From contig CAZGPG010000002.1 in NCBI GenBank assembly GCA_964527735.1, positions 1 to 64,000 on the forward strand: 64,000 nucleotides of DNA. The letters are read 5' to 3'. The stretch comes from JBEBVQ01 sp964527735. GTDB taxonomy: Bacteria; Bacteroidota; Bacteroidia; Chitinophagales; Chitinophagaceae. Below the pieces are notes generated by a model. The model was not told where the DNA came from and did no database searches. It saw only the letters and a program-made list of their open reading frames with translations. The position numbers and the translations under genes were made by a program. Shown piece after piece: positions 31,746 to 40,565 of this stretch. Each line of letters opens with the position of its first letter. Position 1 is the first letter of the stretch.

Positions 31746-32531
31746 TTAATTAGCCAATGTTCCGGGGAGACTTTCACTATCTTCCGGACGCTCATTATTC
31801 CATTCGATGATGAAATTATTCCGGCCTGTGCCTACCAGCAGTGTAAGGAATTTCTGCTGCACCAGTTCGAGGAGAGCAAGAAAATTAAAGATGGCATGGA
31901 TCCGGTTTTCGCACATTCCGAACATTGTCTCAAAGGCTACCCGTGATTGGTCTTTCACATGCTCCAGCAGGAATGTCCGCTGCCCTTCCATGCTGTAATT
32001 GTACTTTACCACTACGTGCTGCGGCTTGTTCATCCGCTCATTAAACCGCTTCATAACCCGCTCAAAAGCCTGCATCAGCTTGAACATGGTAACAGTCTGT
32101 ATCTCGGTGCCTTCCGCATATTCTTCTCCGAGCGCTTCCAGCTCCTTCCGGATATTGCCGCGTTTCTGGTGCAAAAGCCGTTCTGCTTCCATCATTACCA
32201 TCTGCTCGGAGGCCTCTTTGAAACGTTTATATTCAAGGATCTTGTCCACCAGTTCCTGCCGCGGATCTATTTCATTTCCTTCAGCATCCACTTCACGACG
32301 TGGGAGGAGCATCCTGGCCTTTATCCGCATCAGCGTGGAAACGAACAGGATAAATTCGCTCGCCAGTTCAATATTCAGTGTCTCCAGCTGGTGGATGTAC
32401 GCCAGGAAATCGTTGGTGATGCCTGCTATCGGGATGTTATAAATATCCAGTTCATCTCTTTCGATGAAAAAAAGAAGCAGATCAAAGGGACCTTCGAACT
32501 GGGGTAGTTTTATCTGGTAGGTTGCTGACAT
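31746..32531 (-). CDS. scpA: Segregation and condensation protein ScpA
   Basis: The 261-residue protein is ScpA: N-terminal QFEGPFDLLLFFIERDELDIYNIPI motif (quoted in part), LASEFILFVSTLMRIKARMLLPR, and C-terminal winged-helix region FLALLELVQQKFLTL. It is the kleisin that bridges SMC heads together with ScpB. ATG at 32531 was preferred to an upstream TTG. Its promoter -7 element TACTTTTG is at 32585-32592. It is tail to tail with the S51-like peptidase. Confidence 0.93.
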   Translation of the reverse strand: MSATYQIKLPQFEGPFDLLLFFIERDELDIYNIPIAGITNDFLAYIHQLETLNIELASEFILFVSTLMRIKARMLLPRREVDAEGNEIDPRQELVDKILEYKRFKEASEQMVMMEAERLLHQKRGNIRKELEALGEEYAEGTEIQTVTMFKLMQAFERVMKRFNERMNKPQHVVVKYNYSMEGQRTFLLEHVKDQSRVAFETMFGMCENRIHAIFNFLALLELVQQKFLTLLVGTGRNNFIIEWNNERPEDSESLPGTLAN

Positions 32532-32584
32532 GGACAATTCTGAAAAGGACAGTATACAATGATTATTTGCACCTGCCTTGTGTT

Positions 32585-32592
32585 CAAAAGTA
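32585..32592 (-). promoter_or_regulatory. -7 promoter element of scpA
   Basis: Minus-strand TACTTTTG, a perfect TAnnTTTG match, 53 nt upstream of the ATG. Confidence 0.55.
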
Positions 32593-32616
32593 CATTATTT
32601 TTCGCGATGTATCGGA

Positions 32617-33429
32617 TCAGGCCGGGGCCTGCTCCAGCAGACGGACCTCAAAATCCTTTATATTTTTTGCCATATCACCGTTTGCTTCGAGTGCGCCGCT
32701 CTGTACCAGTTTCCGCAATCGCCAGCCGAGATAAAGATCTCCGGTAGGGTTGTGCTGTTTGGTAATCACCTGAGCAATAACCCGGGAGGCTTTCTGGAAC
32801 TGCGGTGTACAAAAACCTGTAAGCTGCCCGTCGTAGTAGGTTTCATCCCGCGAGATGATCTTCTTCCCGCCTTCATGTGTACGTATCGCTGCGTTCTCTT
32901 CCACCAGTTTGCGCCACTCCTCGGTATCTACTTCCACTTCCGCGGGCGTTACCGGACGGGCAAGCCGACGCGCTTTGATCAACTCCCTGGGCAGGATCGC
33001 ACTAATGTTTTTAGGGAAGTATACTTTGCCGTTTTCATCCAGGAAAGGGAGGCCGGCAATATTGACCAGCGAAAAACGGCCGGTATGCTTTGACAAATAA
33101 GGCAGCACCCAATAATAAGCACAGACATCCGCCGGGCCGGGCGCCATCCAGAACCAGGCCTGGATCGTTTCGTCGTCGTACATCGCTTTGGAGCAAGCCA
33201 GCAGGCGCTCCATATCATCTACTGCTACCGGGTTTTTCTCCTGGATGACCACCTCTTGCCAGAAACCGCTCCGCATCTGACTGAAGGTTGTGTCATCCGT
33301 TTTTTGCAATGGCCCCACGTGCAGGATGTCTCTCAGCACAATTACCTCTCCTGCAATAGACGGTTCACTCAAAATGGCTTCCTGCAACGGTTTTGCAGCC
33401 TCGTCGCCCGTGACAAAATGATAGATCAT
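32617..33429 (-). CDS. DUF1835 domain protein
   Basis: The 270-residue cytoplasmic protein has the DUF1835 N-terminus: YHFVTGDEAAKPLQEAIL and GEVIVLRDILHVGPLQ, then WFWMAPGPADVCAYYWVLPYL and VNIAGLPFLDENGKVYFPKN. The C-terminal part FQKASRVIAQVITKQHNPTGDLYLGWRLR is typical of the associated DUF3658-like region. No reaction is known. Start 33429 (MIYHFVTGD) fits the domain start. It is divergent from enolase with a short shared promoter region. Confidence 0.85.
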   Translation of the reverse strand: MIYHFVTGDEAAKPLQEAILSEPSIAGEVIVLRDILHVGPLQKTDDTTFSQMRSGFWQEVVIQEKNPVAVDDMERLLACSKAMYDDETIQAWFWMAPGPADVCAYYWVLPYLSKHTGRFSLVNIAGLPFLDENGKVYFPKNISAILPRELIKARRLARPVTPAEVEVDTEEWRKLVEENAAIRTHEGGKKIISRDETYYDGQLTGFCTPQFQKASRVIAQVITKQHNPTGDLYLGWRLRKLVQSGALEANGDMAKNIKDFEVRLLEQAPA

Positions 33430-33448
33430 ATACGAATGCTTGTTCCGG

Positions 33449-33456
33449 CAAAAATA
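33449..33456 (-). promoter_or_regulatory. -7 promoter element of the DUF1835 gene
   Basis: Minus-strand TATTTTTG, a perfect match, 19 nt before the start codon. Confidence 0.6.
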
Positions 33457-33473
33457 ATATGCGAATGTCACAT

Positions 33474-33481
33474 TATCTTTA
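33474..33481 (+). promoter_or_regulatory. -7 promoter element of eno
   Basis: TATCTTTA matches seven of eight; it lies 19 nt before the enolase start and back to back with the DUF1835 promoter. Confidence 0.6.
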
Positions 33482-33500
33482 CACTCCAAAACATACACAA

Positions 33501-34790
33501 ATGAGCTTTATTACCAATATTGTTGCCCGCCAGATACTGGACTCAAGGGGCAATCCTACTGTAGAAGCAGATGTACATACCAGCGATGGTTATACCGGAC
33601 GTGCTGCCGTTCCTTCCGGCGCTTCCACCGGCAAGCATGAAGCGGTGGAACTTCGTGACGGTAATAAAAAGAATTATTTAGGAAAAAGTGTGAACAAAGC
33701 TGTAGGTCACATCAACGAAACCATTGCAGAAGCCCTTTACGGCTGGGATATTACCGATCAGCGCGGTATCGACCGCACTATGCTGGAGCTGGACGGCACA
33801 CCCAATAAAAGCAAGCTCGGAGCCAATGCCATCCTTGCAGTGAGCATGGCTGCAGCAAAAGCCGCCGCACAGGCTACGGGACTTTCCCTGTTTCGCTATA
33901 TCGGCGGCGCCAATGCCAAAATATTACCGGTGCCGATGATGAATATCCTGAACGGCGGCGCTCATGCGGATAATAAAATAGACTTCCAGGAATTTATGAT
34001 CGTTCCTTCCGGCGCTGCTTCTTTCAGCGAAGGTCTGCGCTGGGGCGTGGAGATATTCCACCAGTTGAAAAGCGTGCTCAAAGAAAAAGGCTATGCTACC
34101 AATGTAGGCGATGAAGGCGGTTTCGCACCGGATATTCAAAGCAATGAAGAAGCCATTGAAACGGTTCTGAAATCCATCGAGAAAGCCGGATATAAGCCCG
34201 GCGAGCAGGTATTCATCGCGCTCGACGCCGCCAACAGCGAGTTGTATAACGAGAAAAGCAAACGGTACGTTTTCCATAAATCCAGCGGGGCCAAAATGAC
34301 AAGTGACGAATTGGTAGACTACTGGGTAAGATGGTGTAAAAAATACCCGATCGTCAGCATTGAGGACGGCATGGCCGAAGACGACTGGAAAGGATGGAAA
34401 AAACTTACGGAGGCATTGGGCAGTAAAGTGCAGCTCGTAGGTGATGACTTGTTTGTGACCAATGTAACACGTCTGGAACGGGGGATCACCGAAAGCGCCG
34501 CCAACGGATTGCTCGTAAAGGTCAATCAGATCGGTACGCTTACAGAAACTACAGAAGCGGTAACGATGGCGCAATATGCGGGATATAACACTATTATGAG
34601 CCATCGTTCGGGAGAAACAGAAGATACCACGATCGCGGACCTTGCCGTAGCGCTCAACTGCGGGCAGATAAAAACAGGCTCTGCATCCCGCTCAGACCGT
34701 ATGGCTAAATACAACCAGTTGCTCCGCATTGAGGAAGAGCTTGGGCCAGAAGGTTGGTATCCCGGAAAAACTCTTAAATTTGGTAAATAA
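33501..34790 (+). CDS. eno: Enolase
   Basis: The 429-residue protein is a full enolase, converting 2-phosphoglycerate to phosphoenolpyruvate in glycolysis. Seen motifs: ARQILDSRGNPTVEADV, AAVPSGASTGKHEAVELRD, MMNILNGGAHADNKIDFQE, VGDEGGFAPDI, IVSIEDGMAEDDW, QLVGDDLFVTN and the signature LLVKVNQIGTLTET, MSHRSGETEDT. Start 33501 (MSFITN) gives the normal N-terminus. A 30-bp palindrome follows 6 nt after the stop. Confidence 0.98.
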   Translation: MSFITNIVARQILDSRGNPTVEADVHTSDGYTGRAAVPSGASTGKHEAVELRDGNKKNYLGKSVNKAVGHINETIAEALYGWDITDQRGIDRTMLELDGTPNKSKLGANAILAVSMAAAKAAAQATGLSLFRYIGGANAKILPVPMMNILNGGAHADNKIDFQEFMIVPSGAASFSEGLRWGVEIFHQLKSVLKEKGYATNVGDEGGFAPDIQSNEEAIETVLKSIEKAGYKPGEQVFIALDAANSELYNEKSKRYVFHKSSGAKMTSDELVDYWVRWCKKYPIVSIEDGMAEDDWKGWKKLTEALGSKVQLVGDDLFVTNVTRLERGITESAANGLLVKVNQIGTLTETTEAVTMAQYAGYNTIMSHRSGETEDTTIADLAVALNCGQIKTGSASRSDRMAKYNQLLRIEEELGPEGWYPGKTLKFGK

Positions 34791-34796
34791 CCACCT

Positions 34797-34826
34797 GTAG
34801 GGGCAATCCTGCGTGATTGCCCCTAC
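34797..34826. repeat. GTAGGGGC palindrome, copy 3 (30 bp)
   Basis: GTAGGGGCAAT, 8 nt, ATTGCCCCTAC between eno and the divIC-like gene. Confidence 0.8.
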
Positions 34827-34840
34827 CAACGAACGAAAAC

Positions 34841-35119
34841 ATGAAATTATTCCGGATTGCCCTGAATAAATACCTCATTACAGCGATAGCATTCGCTGCA
34901 TGGATGTTTTTTTTCGATCAGAACGATTTCTTTACGCAACGCGAGCGTCAGCGTCAGCTCCGGGAAACGGAAGGAGATATAGCTTATCTGAAACAGGAAA
35001 TCGCAACAATGGAAAAAGCGTATCACGCCCTGCGCACCGACCCACAGAAATTGGAAGAATATGCACGTGAACGCTACCGCATGAAGCGGGACAATGAGGA
35101 CGTTTATGTAATCGAATAA
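34841..35119 (+). CDS. DivIC/FtsB-like septum formation initiator
   Basis: The 92-residue protein has one membrane helix (about 10-25: LITAIAFAAWMFFF), a periplasmic coiled coil (RQRQLRETEGDIAYLKQEI, MEKAYHALRTDP) and the family ending LEEYARERYRMKRDNEDVYVI. It should join the FtsQ/FtsL-type divisome subcomplex. Start 34841 (MKLFRI) excludes the upstream palindrome. Position directly after enolase is common for divIC/ftsB genes in many bacteria. Confidence 0.87.
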   Translation: MKLFRIALNKYLITAIAFAAWMFFFDQNDFFTQRERQRQLRETEGDIAYLKQEIATMEKAYHALRTDPQKLEEYARERYRMKRDNEDVYVIE

Positions 35120-35131
35120 TAAACGATGATT

Positions 35132-35158
35132 GTAGGGGCGAAGATCATTCGCCCCTAC
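35132..35158. repeat. GTAGGGGCGAA palindrome, copy 4 (27 bp)
   Basis: GTAGGGGCGAA, 5 nt, TTCGCCCCTAC. On the minus strand it encodes the last residues RRGE and the TGA stop of the proline dehydrogenase gene. Confidence 0.8.
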
Positions 35159-36314
35159 GCCGTTTCATTTCTTTGTTGATCAATGATAATTCCCGCCCGG
35201 TCTGCCCTTTGACCGATGTATTTTCCTGGGCGCGGCGCATGAGATATGGGATCACATCCCGTACCGGCCCGTAAGGCAGATATTTAGCAACGTTATAACC
35301 TGCATGGGCAAGGTTGAAAGAAATATTATCACTCATCCCGAATAATTGCGAAAAGTACACCCTGTCGTGGCCGGAGGGTATGGTGTGCTCCTGTATATAA
35401 GCGACTGCCTTCAGGCAACTTTGTTCGTTGTGCGTTCCGATGAAAAGCGAAATGTGCCCCAGCTGCCGGAGACAAAACAACACAGCGGCATCGTAATCCC
35501 GATCGCAGGATGCTTTGTCCGGCTGTATCGGATCGGGGTAATTCATTTCAGCCGCGCGCTTTCTCTCCTTTTCCATATAGGCGCCCCGCACGAGCTTGGC
35601 CCCCAGGATATACCCTTTCTGCTTCGCCTTTCGGGCAGATGCTTCCAGGAACGCCAGCCGGTCGTGCCGGTACAACTGGAATGTATTGAATACAATACAC
35701 TGTTCTTTGTTGAACGCTTCCATCATATCATCTGCCATATCATCCACCGGCTGCTGTATCCAACTGTCTTCCGCATCAATAAGTACCATTACCTCACACT
35801 GGGCTGCGGCGCCGCAGATATCGAAGATGCGCTGCCGTACACGCTGCCATTCAGCAGTTTCGGCCTCCGTCAACGGATGTCCTGCGTGCACTTTTTCCAT
35901 GAGCGCAAACCGGGCGAAGCCCGTAACTTTCAGGCTGATAAAAGGGATATGCTCACGATGTTCGGCATAACGGATAGCACGGATAAATTCAGGTACGGCC
36001 CGGTCAAATTCTTTTTCGTCTTCCTTTCCTTCCACACCATAGTCAAGAATAACGCCTACATGATATTTACCGAGCATTTCGGCTGTCTGTCCTGCTTCCT
36101 CCAGAGTTTCCCCTCCGCAAAACTGCCGGAATATGGTATTTTTGATCAGTCCCTTTACCGGTAAATGCCATTTTATCGCTGCCTGCGTGAGCGCCAACCC
36201 GATCCGGGTGAGCACAGGGGAAGCCATCAACGAAAAAAGCCACCAGGCCTTTTTTAATTCCCTGCCGGAACGGTATTGGAAAGCGATCCGGGTATCATTA
36301 AATTCAGGAAGCAT
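35145..36314 (-). CDS. Proline dehydrogenase
   Basis: The 389-residue protein is a monofunctional proline dehydrogenase (FAD-dependent, proline to pyrroline-5-carboxylate). Barrel motifs seen: GVILDYGVEGKEDEKEFDRA, HIPFISLKVTGFARF, CEVMVLIDAEDSWIQQ, ECIVFNTFQLYRHDRL-like QCIVFNTFQLYRHDRL, LGAKLVRGAYMEKER and the C-terminal YLPYGPVRDVIPYLMRRAQEN. The very last four residues and the stop lie in a palindromic repeat, so the C-terminus was probably altered by that element. Promoter element at 36333-36340. Confidence 0.94.
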   Translation of the reverse strand: MLPEFNDTRIAFQYRSGRELKKAWWLFSLMASPVLTRIGLALTQAAIKWHLPVKGLIKNTIFRQFCGGETLEEAGQTAEMLGKYHVGVILDYGVEGKEDEKEFDRAVPEFIRAIRYAEHREHIPFISLKVTGFARFALMEKVHAGHPLTEAETAEWQRVRQRIFDICGAAAQCEVMVLIDAEDSWIQQPVDDMADDMMEAFNKEQCIVFNTFQLYRHDRLAFLEASARKAKQKGYILGAKLVRGAYMEKERKRAAEMNYPDPIQPDKASCDRDYDAAVLFCLRQLGHISLFIGTHNEQSCLKAVAYIQEHTIPSGHDRVYFSQLFGMSDNISFNLAHAGYNVAKYLPYGPVRDVIPYLMRRAQENTSVKGQTGRELSLINKEMKRRRGE

Positions 36315-36332
36315 ATATTAGTTTAATGGTTG

Positions 36333-36340
36333 CAAAAATA
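36333..36340 (-). promoter_or_regulatory. -7 promoter element of the proline dehydrogenase gene
   Basis: Minus-strand TATTTTTG, a perfect match, 18 nt before the start codon. Confidence 0.6.
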
Positions 36341-36598
36341 AACGGTACATGCGACCGGAAAAAGTTTTTTGCAAATAGTACCTGTTCAGCCACATTCCGG
36401 GATACCCCTCAAAGGCCCGGAGACGCTTATTACGTTGTTTATAAACACATATAATTAATTAACATTTTTCACTTCTAACTAAAAACATAAATCATTTACA
36501 GGCAATGGATTTTACAAACACCTGCCGGCAATGAGTAATTCATCTGTTAAATTCTTTTGTGCGGGCATGAAAATTATATCCATTTCTGAAAAGAAACT
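36341..36598. other. AT-rich intergenic stretch
   Basis: No gene or RNA is recognised between the proline dehydrogenase promoter and the promoter of the next gene. It is AT-rich, without clear repeats. Confidence 0.5.
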
Positions 36599-36606
36599 TA
36601 TCTTTA
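36599..36606 (+). promoter_or_regulatory. -7 promoter element of the T9SS cargo gene
   Basis: TATCTTTA, seven of eight to TAnnTTTG, 32 nt before the start. Confidence 0.5.
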
Positions 36607-36638
36607 CAGCAAATCACTTTTAAAGTAAAATTTATCCG

Positions 36639-38030
36639 ATGAAAAAATTATTCTTACTACTCACCACAGGAGTAATATCTTTTGGATCATGGGCGCAGGA
36701 AAAAAAGTCTTCTTCATTATTGTTCGTAAATGATGTTGAAACACACAGTTATTTACCATCAGCGCATCCGGTATCTATTAAGGACATTGTGCAACGGCAT
36801 CGTGCCACGCAGGCAGGCAATACGCAAAACAAACCTACCGCATCTACCAGCCGCATATATAACTATGTTCAGGCATTGGCGTCATTAAATCCAGGTATCT
36901 CAGCTAACCAGCAATCTCCTTACATGTGGTTCCGGCCTGATATTATGGGTATATACCGTGATGAGAACAATCAGCTTATTGCGGATACTATTCAATTTGC
37001 CTCTTATGCTGCTTTATTGCATCCTCAGGCTCCCATACTAAATGATCCCAATTATTATGACGAAAACCATCCTGCAGGTGACGGCCAAATTATCGGCATC
37101 AGAGATGGAAACGCGTATACGCTTGATTCTGTGACTGTATATGGCACTTACGGACGTAACATTGATAAGCCCAGCGTTGTTGATACACTGCGTTTTGCAT
37201 TTATCTATGGCGATCTCACTGACGGTTCCAATATACCGGAAAGCGGTTTTGTAACCGGTGATATCCGTTTTGGTGCTATTTTTCATGATACAATTGCCAA
37301 CACTGGTGCCGGCATTCAGGGTGGGCCAGCTGTGCTTTATGAAGACTTGTATCTGACCGCTGCCGATACCGGACAATTCGGATATACTGTTCCGGCTAAT
37401 TTAGCTGTCCCCGCAGGAAATGTAGTAGCTGTAACCGTAACGTTTAAATCTGGTGAAGACGGAAATTACAATCAATATGTTGATACTGCTTTTGTAGGAG
37501 AATTGGATCCAAGTAAACCATTCATCTTTGGTATGTTCCGTCCGTTGTTCTTTGAAGAAAATGCTAATCAGCGCCCAACTCATACCGTAGGCAACTATAA
37601 CGCAGGTTATATAAAATATCTGCCACCGGGCGTTTCTCAGTCGTGGGAGCAAATGTACGTGCCGCATTGGGCGTATACAGAACCTCAGACTCTTGAATAT
37701 CCTTTTGTGGACTTTCACATAACGTGCGCTTCTTGTCATACGCTTGAAGAAATTTCCAGTGTTGAAAATGTATCTAATGTGATCAGCAATGTATCCCCAT
37801 TCCCTAACCCGGCTCAGGATTTTGTACGCATTCCGGTTACATTGTCTAAGGCAACTGATGTAAAAGTAAGCCTGCTCAATACAGTTGGCCAAGTATTACA
37901 AACACAGCAATTGTACGGCAACGCTGTTACCGCAGAATTTAATACAGCAGGAATACCTTCCGGTATTTACATCTATTCGGTAGAAGCTGACGGTCAGCGC
38001 AGCACCGGTCGTGTGAGCATTACCCGGTAA
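36639..38030 (+). CDS. T9SS-sorted surface protein with a CxxCH motif
   Basis: The 463-residue protein has a signal peptide (LFLLLTTGVISFGSWAQ), a large middle part without recognised domain (beta-rich, with YRDENNQLIADTIQF, PVPAGNVVAVTVTFKSGEDG-like text), then FHITCASCHTLEEISS near residue 365 and a C-terminal type A sorting domain (PFPNPAQDFVRIPV, GIPSGIYIYSVEADGQRSTG). The sorting domain directs export through the type IX system. CASCH would be a c-type haem motif if the protein is handled by the Ccm/Ccs machinery, otherwise a metal or disulfide site. Function unknown. Confidence 0.8.
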   Translation: MKKLFLLLTTGVISFGSWAQEKKSSSLLFVNDVETHSYLPSAHPVSIKDIVQRHRATQAGNTQNKPTASTSRIYNYVQALASLNPGISANQQSPYMWFRPDIMGIYRDENNQLIADTIQFASYAALLHPQAPILNDPNYYDENHPAGDGQIIGIRDGNAYTLDSVTVYGTYGRNIDKPSVVDTLRFAFIYGDLTDGSNIPESGFVTGDIRFGAIFHDTIANTGAGIQGGPAVLYEDLYLTAADTGQFGYTVPANLAVPAGNVVAVTVTFKSGEDGNYNQYVDTAFVGELDPSKPFIFGMFRPLFFEENANQRPTHTVGNYNAGYIKYLPPGVSQSWEQMYVPHWAYTEPQTLEYPFVDFHITCASCHTLEEISSVENVSNVISNVSPFPNPAQDFVRIPVTLSKATDVKVSLLNTVGQVLQTQQLYGNAVTAEFNTAGIPSGIYIYSVEADGQRSTGRVSITR

Positions 38031-38065
38031 GATTATTCTGTTATATCAATATAATTTATGAAGAG

Positions 38066-38093
38066 AAAGGTGGCATTAATTTGCCGCCTTTTT
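38066..38093 (+). terminator. Terminator after the T9SS cargo gene
   Basis: Stem AAAGGTGGC (38066-38074) and GCCGCCTTT (38083-38091) with one G-T pair, followed by further T residues. Confidence 0.7.
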
Positions 38094-38114
38094 CATTTTT
38101 ACAAAACAATCCGT

Positions 38115-38122
38115 TATTATTG
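38115..38122 (+). promoter_or_regulatory. Possible -7 element of topA
   Basis: TATTATTG matches TAnnTTTG in all but one position. Transcription would start near 38128, right at a hairpin. Confidence 0.4.
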
Positions 38123-38128
38123 CACCTG

Positions 38129-38152
38129 CCCTTTCCACGGGAAAGGGTTTTT
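38129..38152 (+). terminator. Hairpin with T-run in the topA leader
   Basis: CCCTTTCC (38129-38136), 3-nt loop, GGAAAGGG (38140-38147), then TTTTT. It could be a second terminator for the upstream gene or an attenuator or 5' stabiliser of the topA mRNA. Confidence 0.5.
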
Positions 38153-38187
38153 AGTTGGCACTATATTAAAATTGAAAAGAAACCAGG

Positions 38188-40527
38188 ATGGGCAAAAATC
38201 TATTAATAGTAGAATCTCCCGCAAAAGCAAAAACCATTGAAAAAATTCTCGGCAGCGATTTTGAAGTAAAATCCTGTTACGGTCATATACGGGACCTGGA
38301 GAAAGAAGATATGGGTATTGATATGAAGAACGGGTACAAGCCCAAATATACCATATCCGAAGATAAGCAGAAGGTGGTAAAAGAGCTCCGGTCGCTTGCT
38401 AAAAAATCTGACGAAGTATGGCTTGCTACGGATGAGGATCGTGAAGGAGAAGCCATTTCCTGGCATTTATGCGAAGTGCTGGGGCTGGATCCCGCCACTA
38501 CCAAACGGATCGTCTTCCATGAGATCACCAAACCGGCGATAAAAAAAGCAGTAGCCAATCCCCGCACCGTGAATATGGATCTTGTGAATGCGCAGCAGGC
38601 CCGGCGGGTATTGGATCGCATTGTGGGGTTTGAATTATCCCCGATCCTGTGGCGTAAAATGAGCATGCAAAAAAACCTGTCCGCAGGACGTGTCCAGTCT
38701 GTAGCAGTACGCATGATCGTAGAACGCGAACGGCAGATCAACCAGTTCACACCGGAAAGCAGCTTTAAAATTGAAGCATTGTTCCGTGCTCCGGATATCA
38801 ACGGGAAGAACGTTAGCTTTAAAGCTGCAGGAGCAGACAGGATCAAAGAAGCAGCTACAGCCGAAAAGTACCTGCAACAGTGCATCCCGGCCGAATACTC
38901 CGTTAATGACATACAGGTAAAGCCGGCAAAAAAATCTCCGGCAGCGCCGTTTACTACCTCTACGTTGCAGCAGGAAGCCAGCCGCAAGCTGGGCTATTCG
39001 GTATCCAAGACCATGCTGCTTGCACAGAAGCTGTATGAGAACGGGCATATCAGCTATATGCGTACCGATTCGGTAAATCTTTCGGATACTGCGCAGGAAA
39101 ACATTCGCAATGCAGTGATCAGCCAATACGGCGAACAGTATTACCAGCAACGCGCCTATCAGAATAAGAACCAGTCTGCACAGGAAGCGCACGAAGCCAT
39201 CCGCCCTACGGACACAAGCGTTATATCTGCGGGAGATGCCGATTCAAAACGGCTTTACGATCTGATCCGTAAACGTACAATCGCATCACAGATGGCCGAT
39301 GCCCAACTGGAGCGGACCATTGCCAGCATTTCCGTTTCCACTCATCCCGATATGCTCACGGCAACCGGCGAAGTATTACGTTTCGATGGCTTCCTGAAAG
39401 TGTACAGCGAAGGACATGATGATGAAGACGACGACGATAATGATGACAGCATGTTACCGCCTTTAACCAAGGGGCAGCCTCTGGAATTTGTCGAAATGAA
39501 TGCGACAGAACGCTTTACCCGACCTCAGCCGAGGTTTACGGAAGCATCGCTGGTAAAAAAGCTGGAAGAGCAGGGTATCGGCCGTCCTTCTACTTATGCG
39601 CCGACCATCAGTACAATCCAGCAACGCGGCTATGTAGAGAAAAGGGATAAAGACGGTGTGAAACGGATCTACCGCATCCTGACCCTGAAAGACCGCCAGG
39701 TATCTGAAAAAGAAGAAACGGAAAATGTGGGTGCTGAAAGGGCAAAGCTGTTCCCTACAGATCTCGGGATGGTAGTGACAGATTTTCTCGCGGAATATTT
39801 TGAGCAGGTGATGGACTACAACTTCACTGCAGAAATAGAAAAAGAATTTGACCAGATCGCGGAAGGCCGGAAGGAATGGAATGAAATGATCGACGGCTTT
39901 TATCATCCCTTCCACAACCGCGTCACCCAAACTATGGAGACGGCAGGGCGGGTAAAAGGAGAGCGTACGCTGGGCACAGACCCGGAGACGGATAAGCCCG
40001 TTACAGCCCGCCTGGGACGGTTCGGCCCCATGGTACAGATAGGCAGCACCGAGGATGAGGAAAAGCCGCGTTTTGCCAAATTACGTACGCATCAGAGCAT
40101 CGAAACGATCAGCCTCGAAGAGGCTATGGAATTGTTCCGGCTGCCCCGGAAGATCGGCTTGTTTGAAGGCGCCGACGTAGTTGTGAACATCGGCCGGTTC
40201 GGTCCCTATGCACAACACGATGGGAAATTTTATTCCCTGAAAAAGGAAATGGATCCCTATACTGTAGAGCTGGATGAAGTGGCGCCGCTGATCGAAGAAA
40301 AACGTAAGGCAGCCGCAGAAAATACGATCAAGATATTTGAAAAGGAAAAGATTAAAATACTGAAAGGCCCCTACGGCCCTTATATCAAGCAGGGATTACG
40401 TAATTATAAATTGCCGAAAGAAAAACAGGAGCACCCCGAACAACTGACGATAGAGGAAGTAACGGCCATTATTGAAGAAATAAAAGCGAACCCGCCTAAA
40501 AAAACGGCCAGGAAGAAAAAAAAGTAA
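38188..40527 (+). CDS. topA: DNA topoisomerase I
   Basis: The 779-residue protein is a type IA topoisomerase that relaxes negative supercoils. TOPRIM domain at the N-terminus (LLIVESPAKAKTIEKIL, ATDEDREGEAISWHL), active-site tyrosine Y290 in HISYMRTDSVNLSD, and EAHEAIRPTD. The C-terminus has topoisomerase repeats (LGRFGPMVQIG, IGRFGPYAQHDGK, LKGPYGPYIKQG) in place of zinc fingers and a Lys-rich tail KKTARKKKK. Length is normal for Bacteroidota TopA. Confidence 0.97.
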   Translation: MGKNLLIVESPAKAKTIEKILGSDFEVKSCYGHIRDLEKEDMGIDMKNGYKPKYTISEDKQKVVKELRSLAKKSDEVWLATDEDREGEAISWHLCEVLGLDPATTKRIVFHEITKPAIKKAVANPRTVNMDLVNAQQARRVLDRIVGFELSPILWRKMSMQKNLSAGRVQSVAVRMIVERERQINQFTPESSFKIEALFRAPDINGKNVSFKAAGADRIKEAATAEKYLQQCIPAEYSVNDIQVKPAKKSPAAPFTTSTLQQEASRKLGYSVSKTMLLAQKLYENGHISYMRTDSVNLSDTAQENIRNAVISQYGEQYYQQRAYQNKNQSAQEAHEAIRPTDTSVISAGDADSKRLYDLIRKRTIASQMADAQLERTIASISVSTHPDMLTATGEVLRFDGFLKVYSEGHDDEDDDDNDDSMLPPLTKGQPLEFVEMNATERFTRPQPRFTEASLVKKLEEQGIGRPSTYAPTISTIQQRGYVEKRDKDGVKRIYRILTLKDRQVSEKEETENVGAERAKLFPTDLGMVVTDFLAEYFEQVMDYNFTAEIEKEFDQIAEGRKEWNEMIDGFYHPFHNRVTQTMETAGRVKGERTLGTDPETDKPVTARLGRFGPMVQIGSTEDEEKPRFAKLRTHQSIETISLEEAMELFRLPRKIGLFEGADVVVNIGRFGPYAQHDGKFYSLKKEMDPYTVELDEVAPLIEEKRKAAAENTIKIFEKEKIKILKGPYGPYIKQGLRNYKLPKEKQEHPEQLTIEEVTAIIEEIKANPPKKTARKKKK

Positions 40528-40565
40528 ACAATATATCGTAACTTAAAGTGCCTAACAGGACAGGG

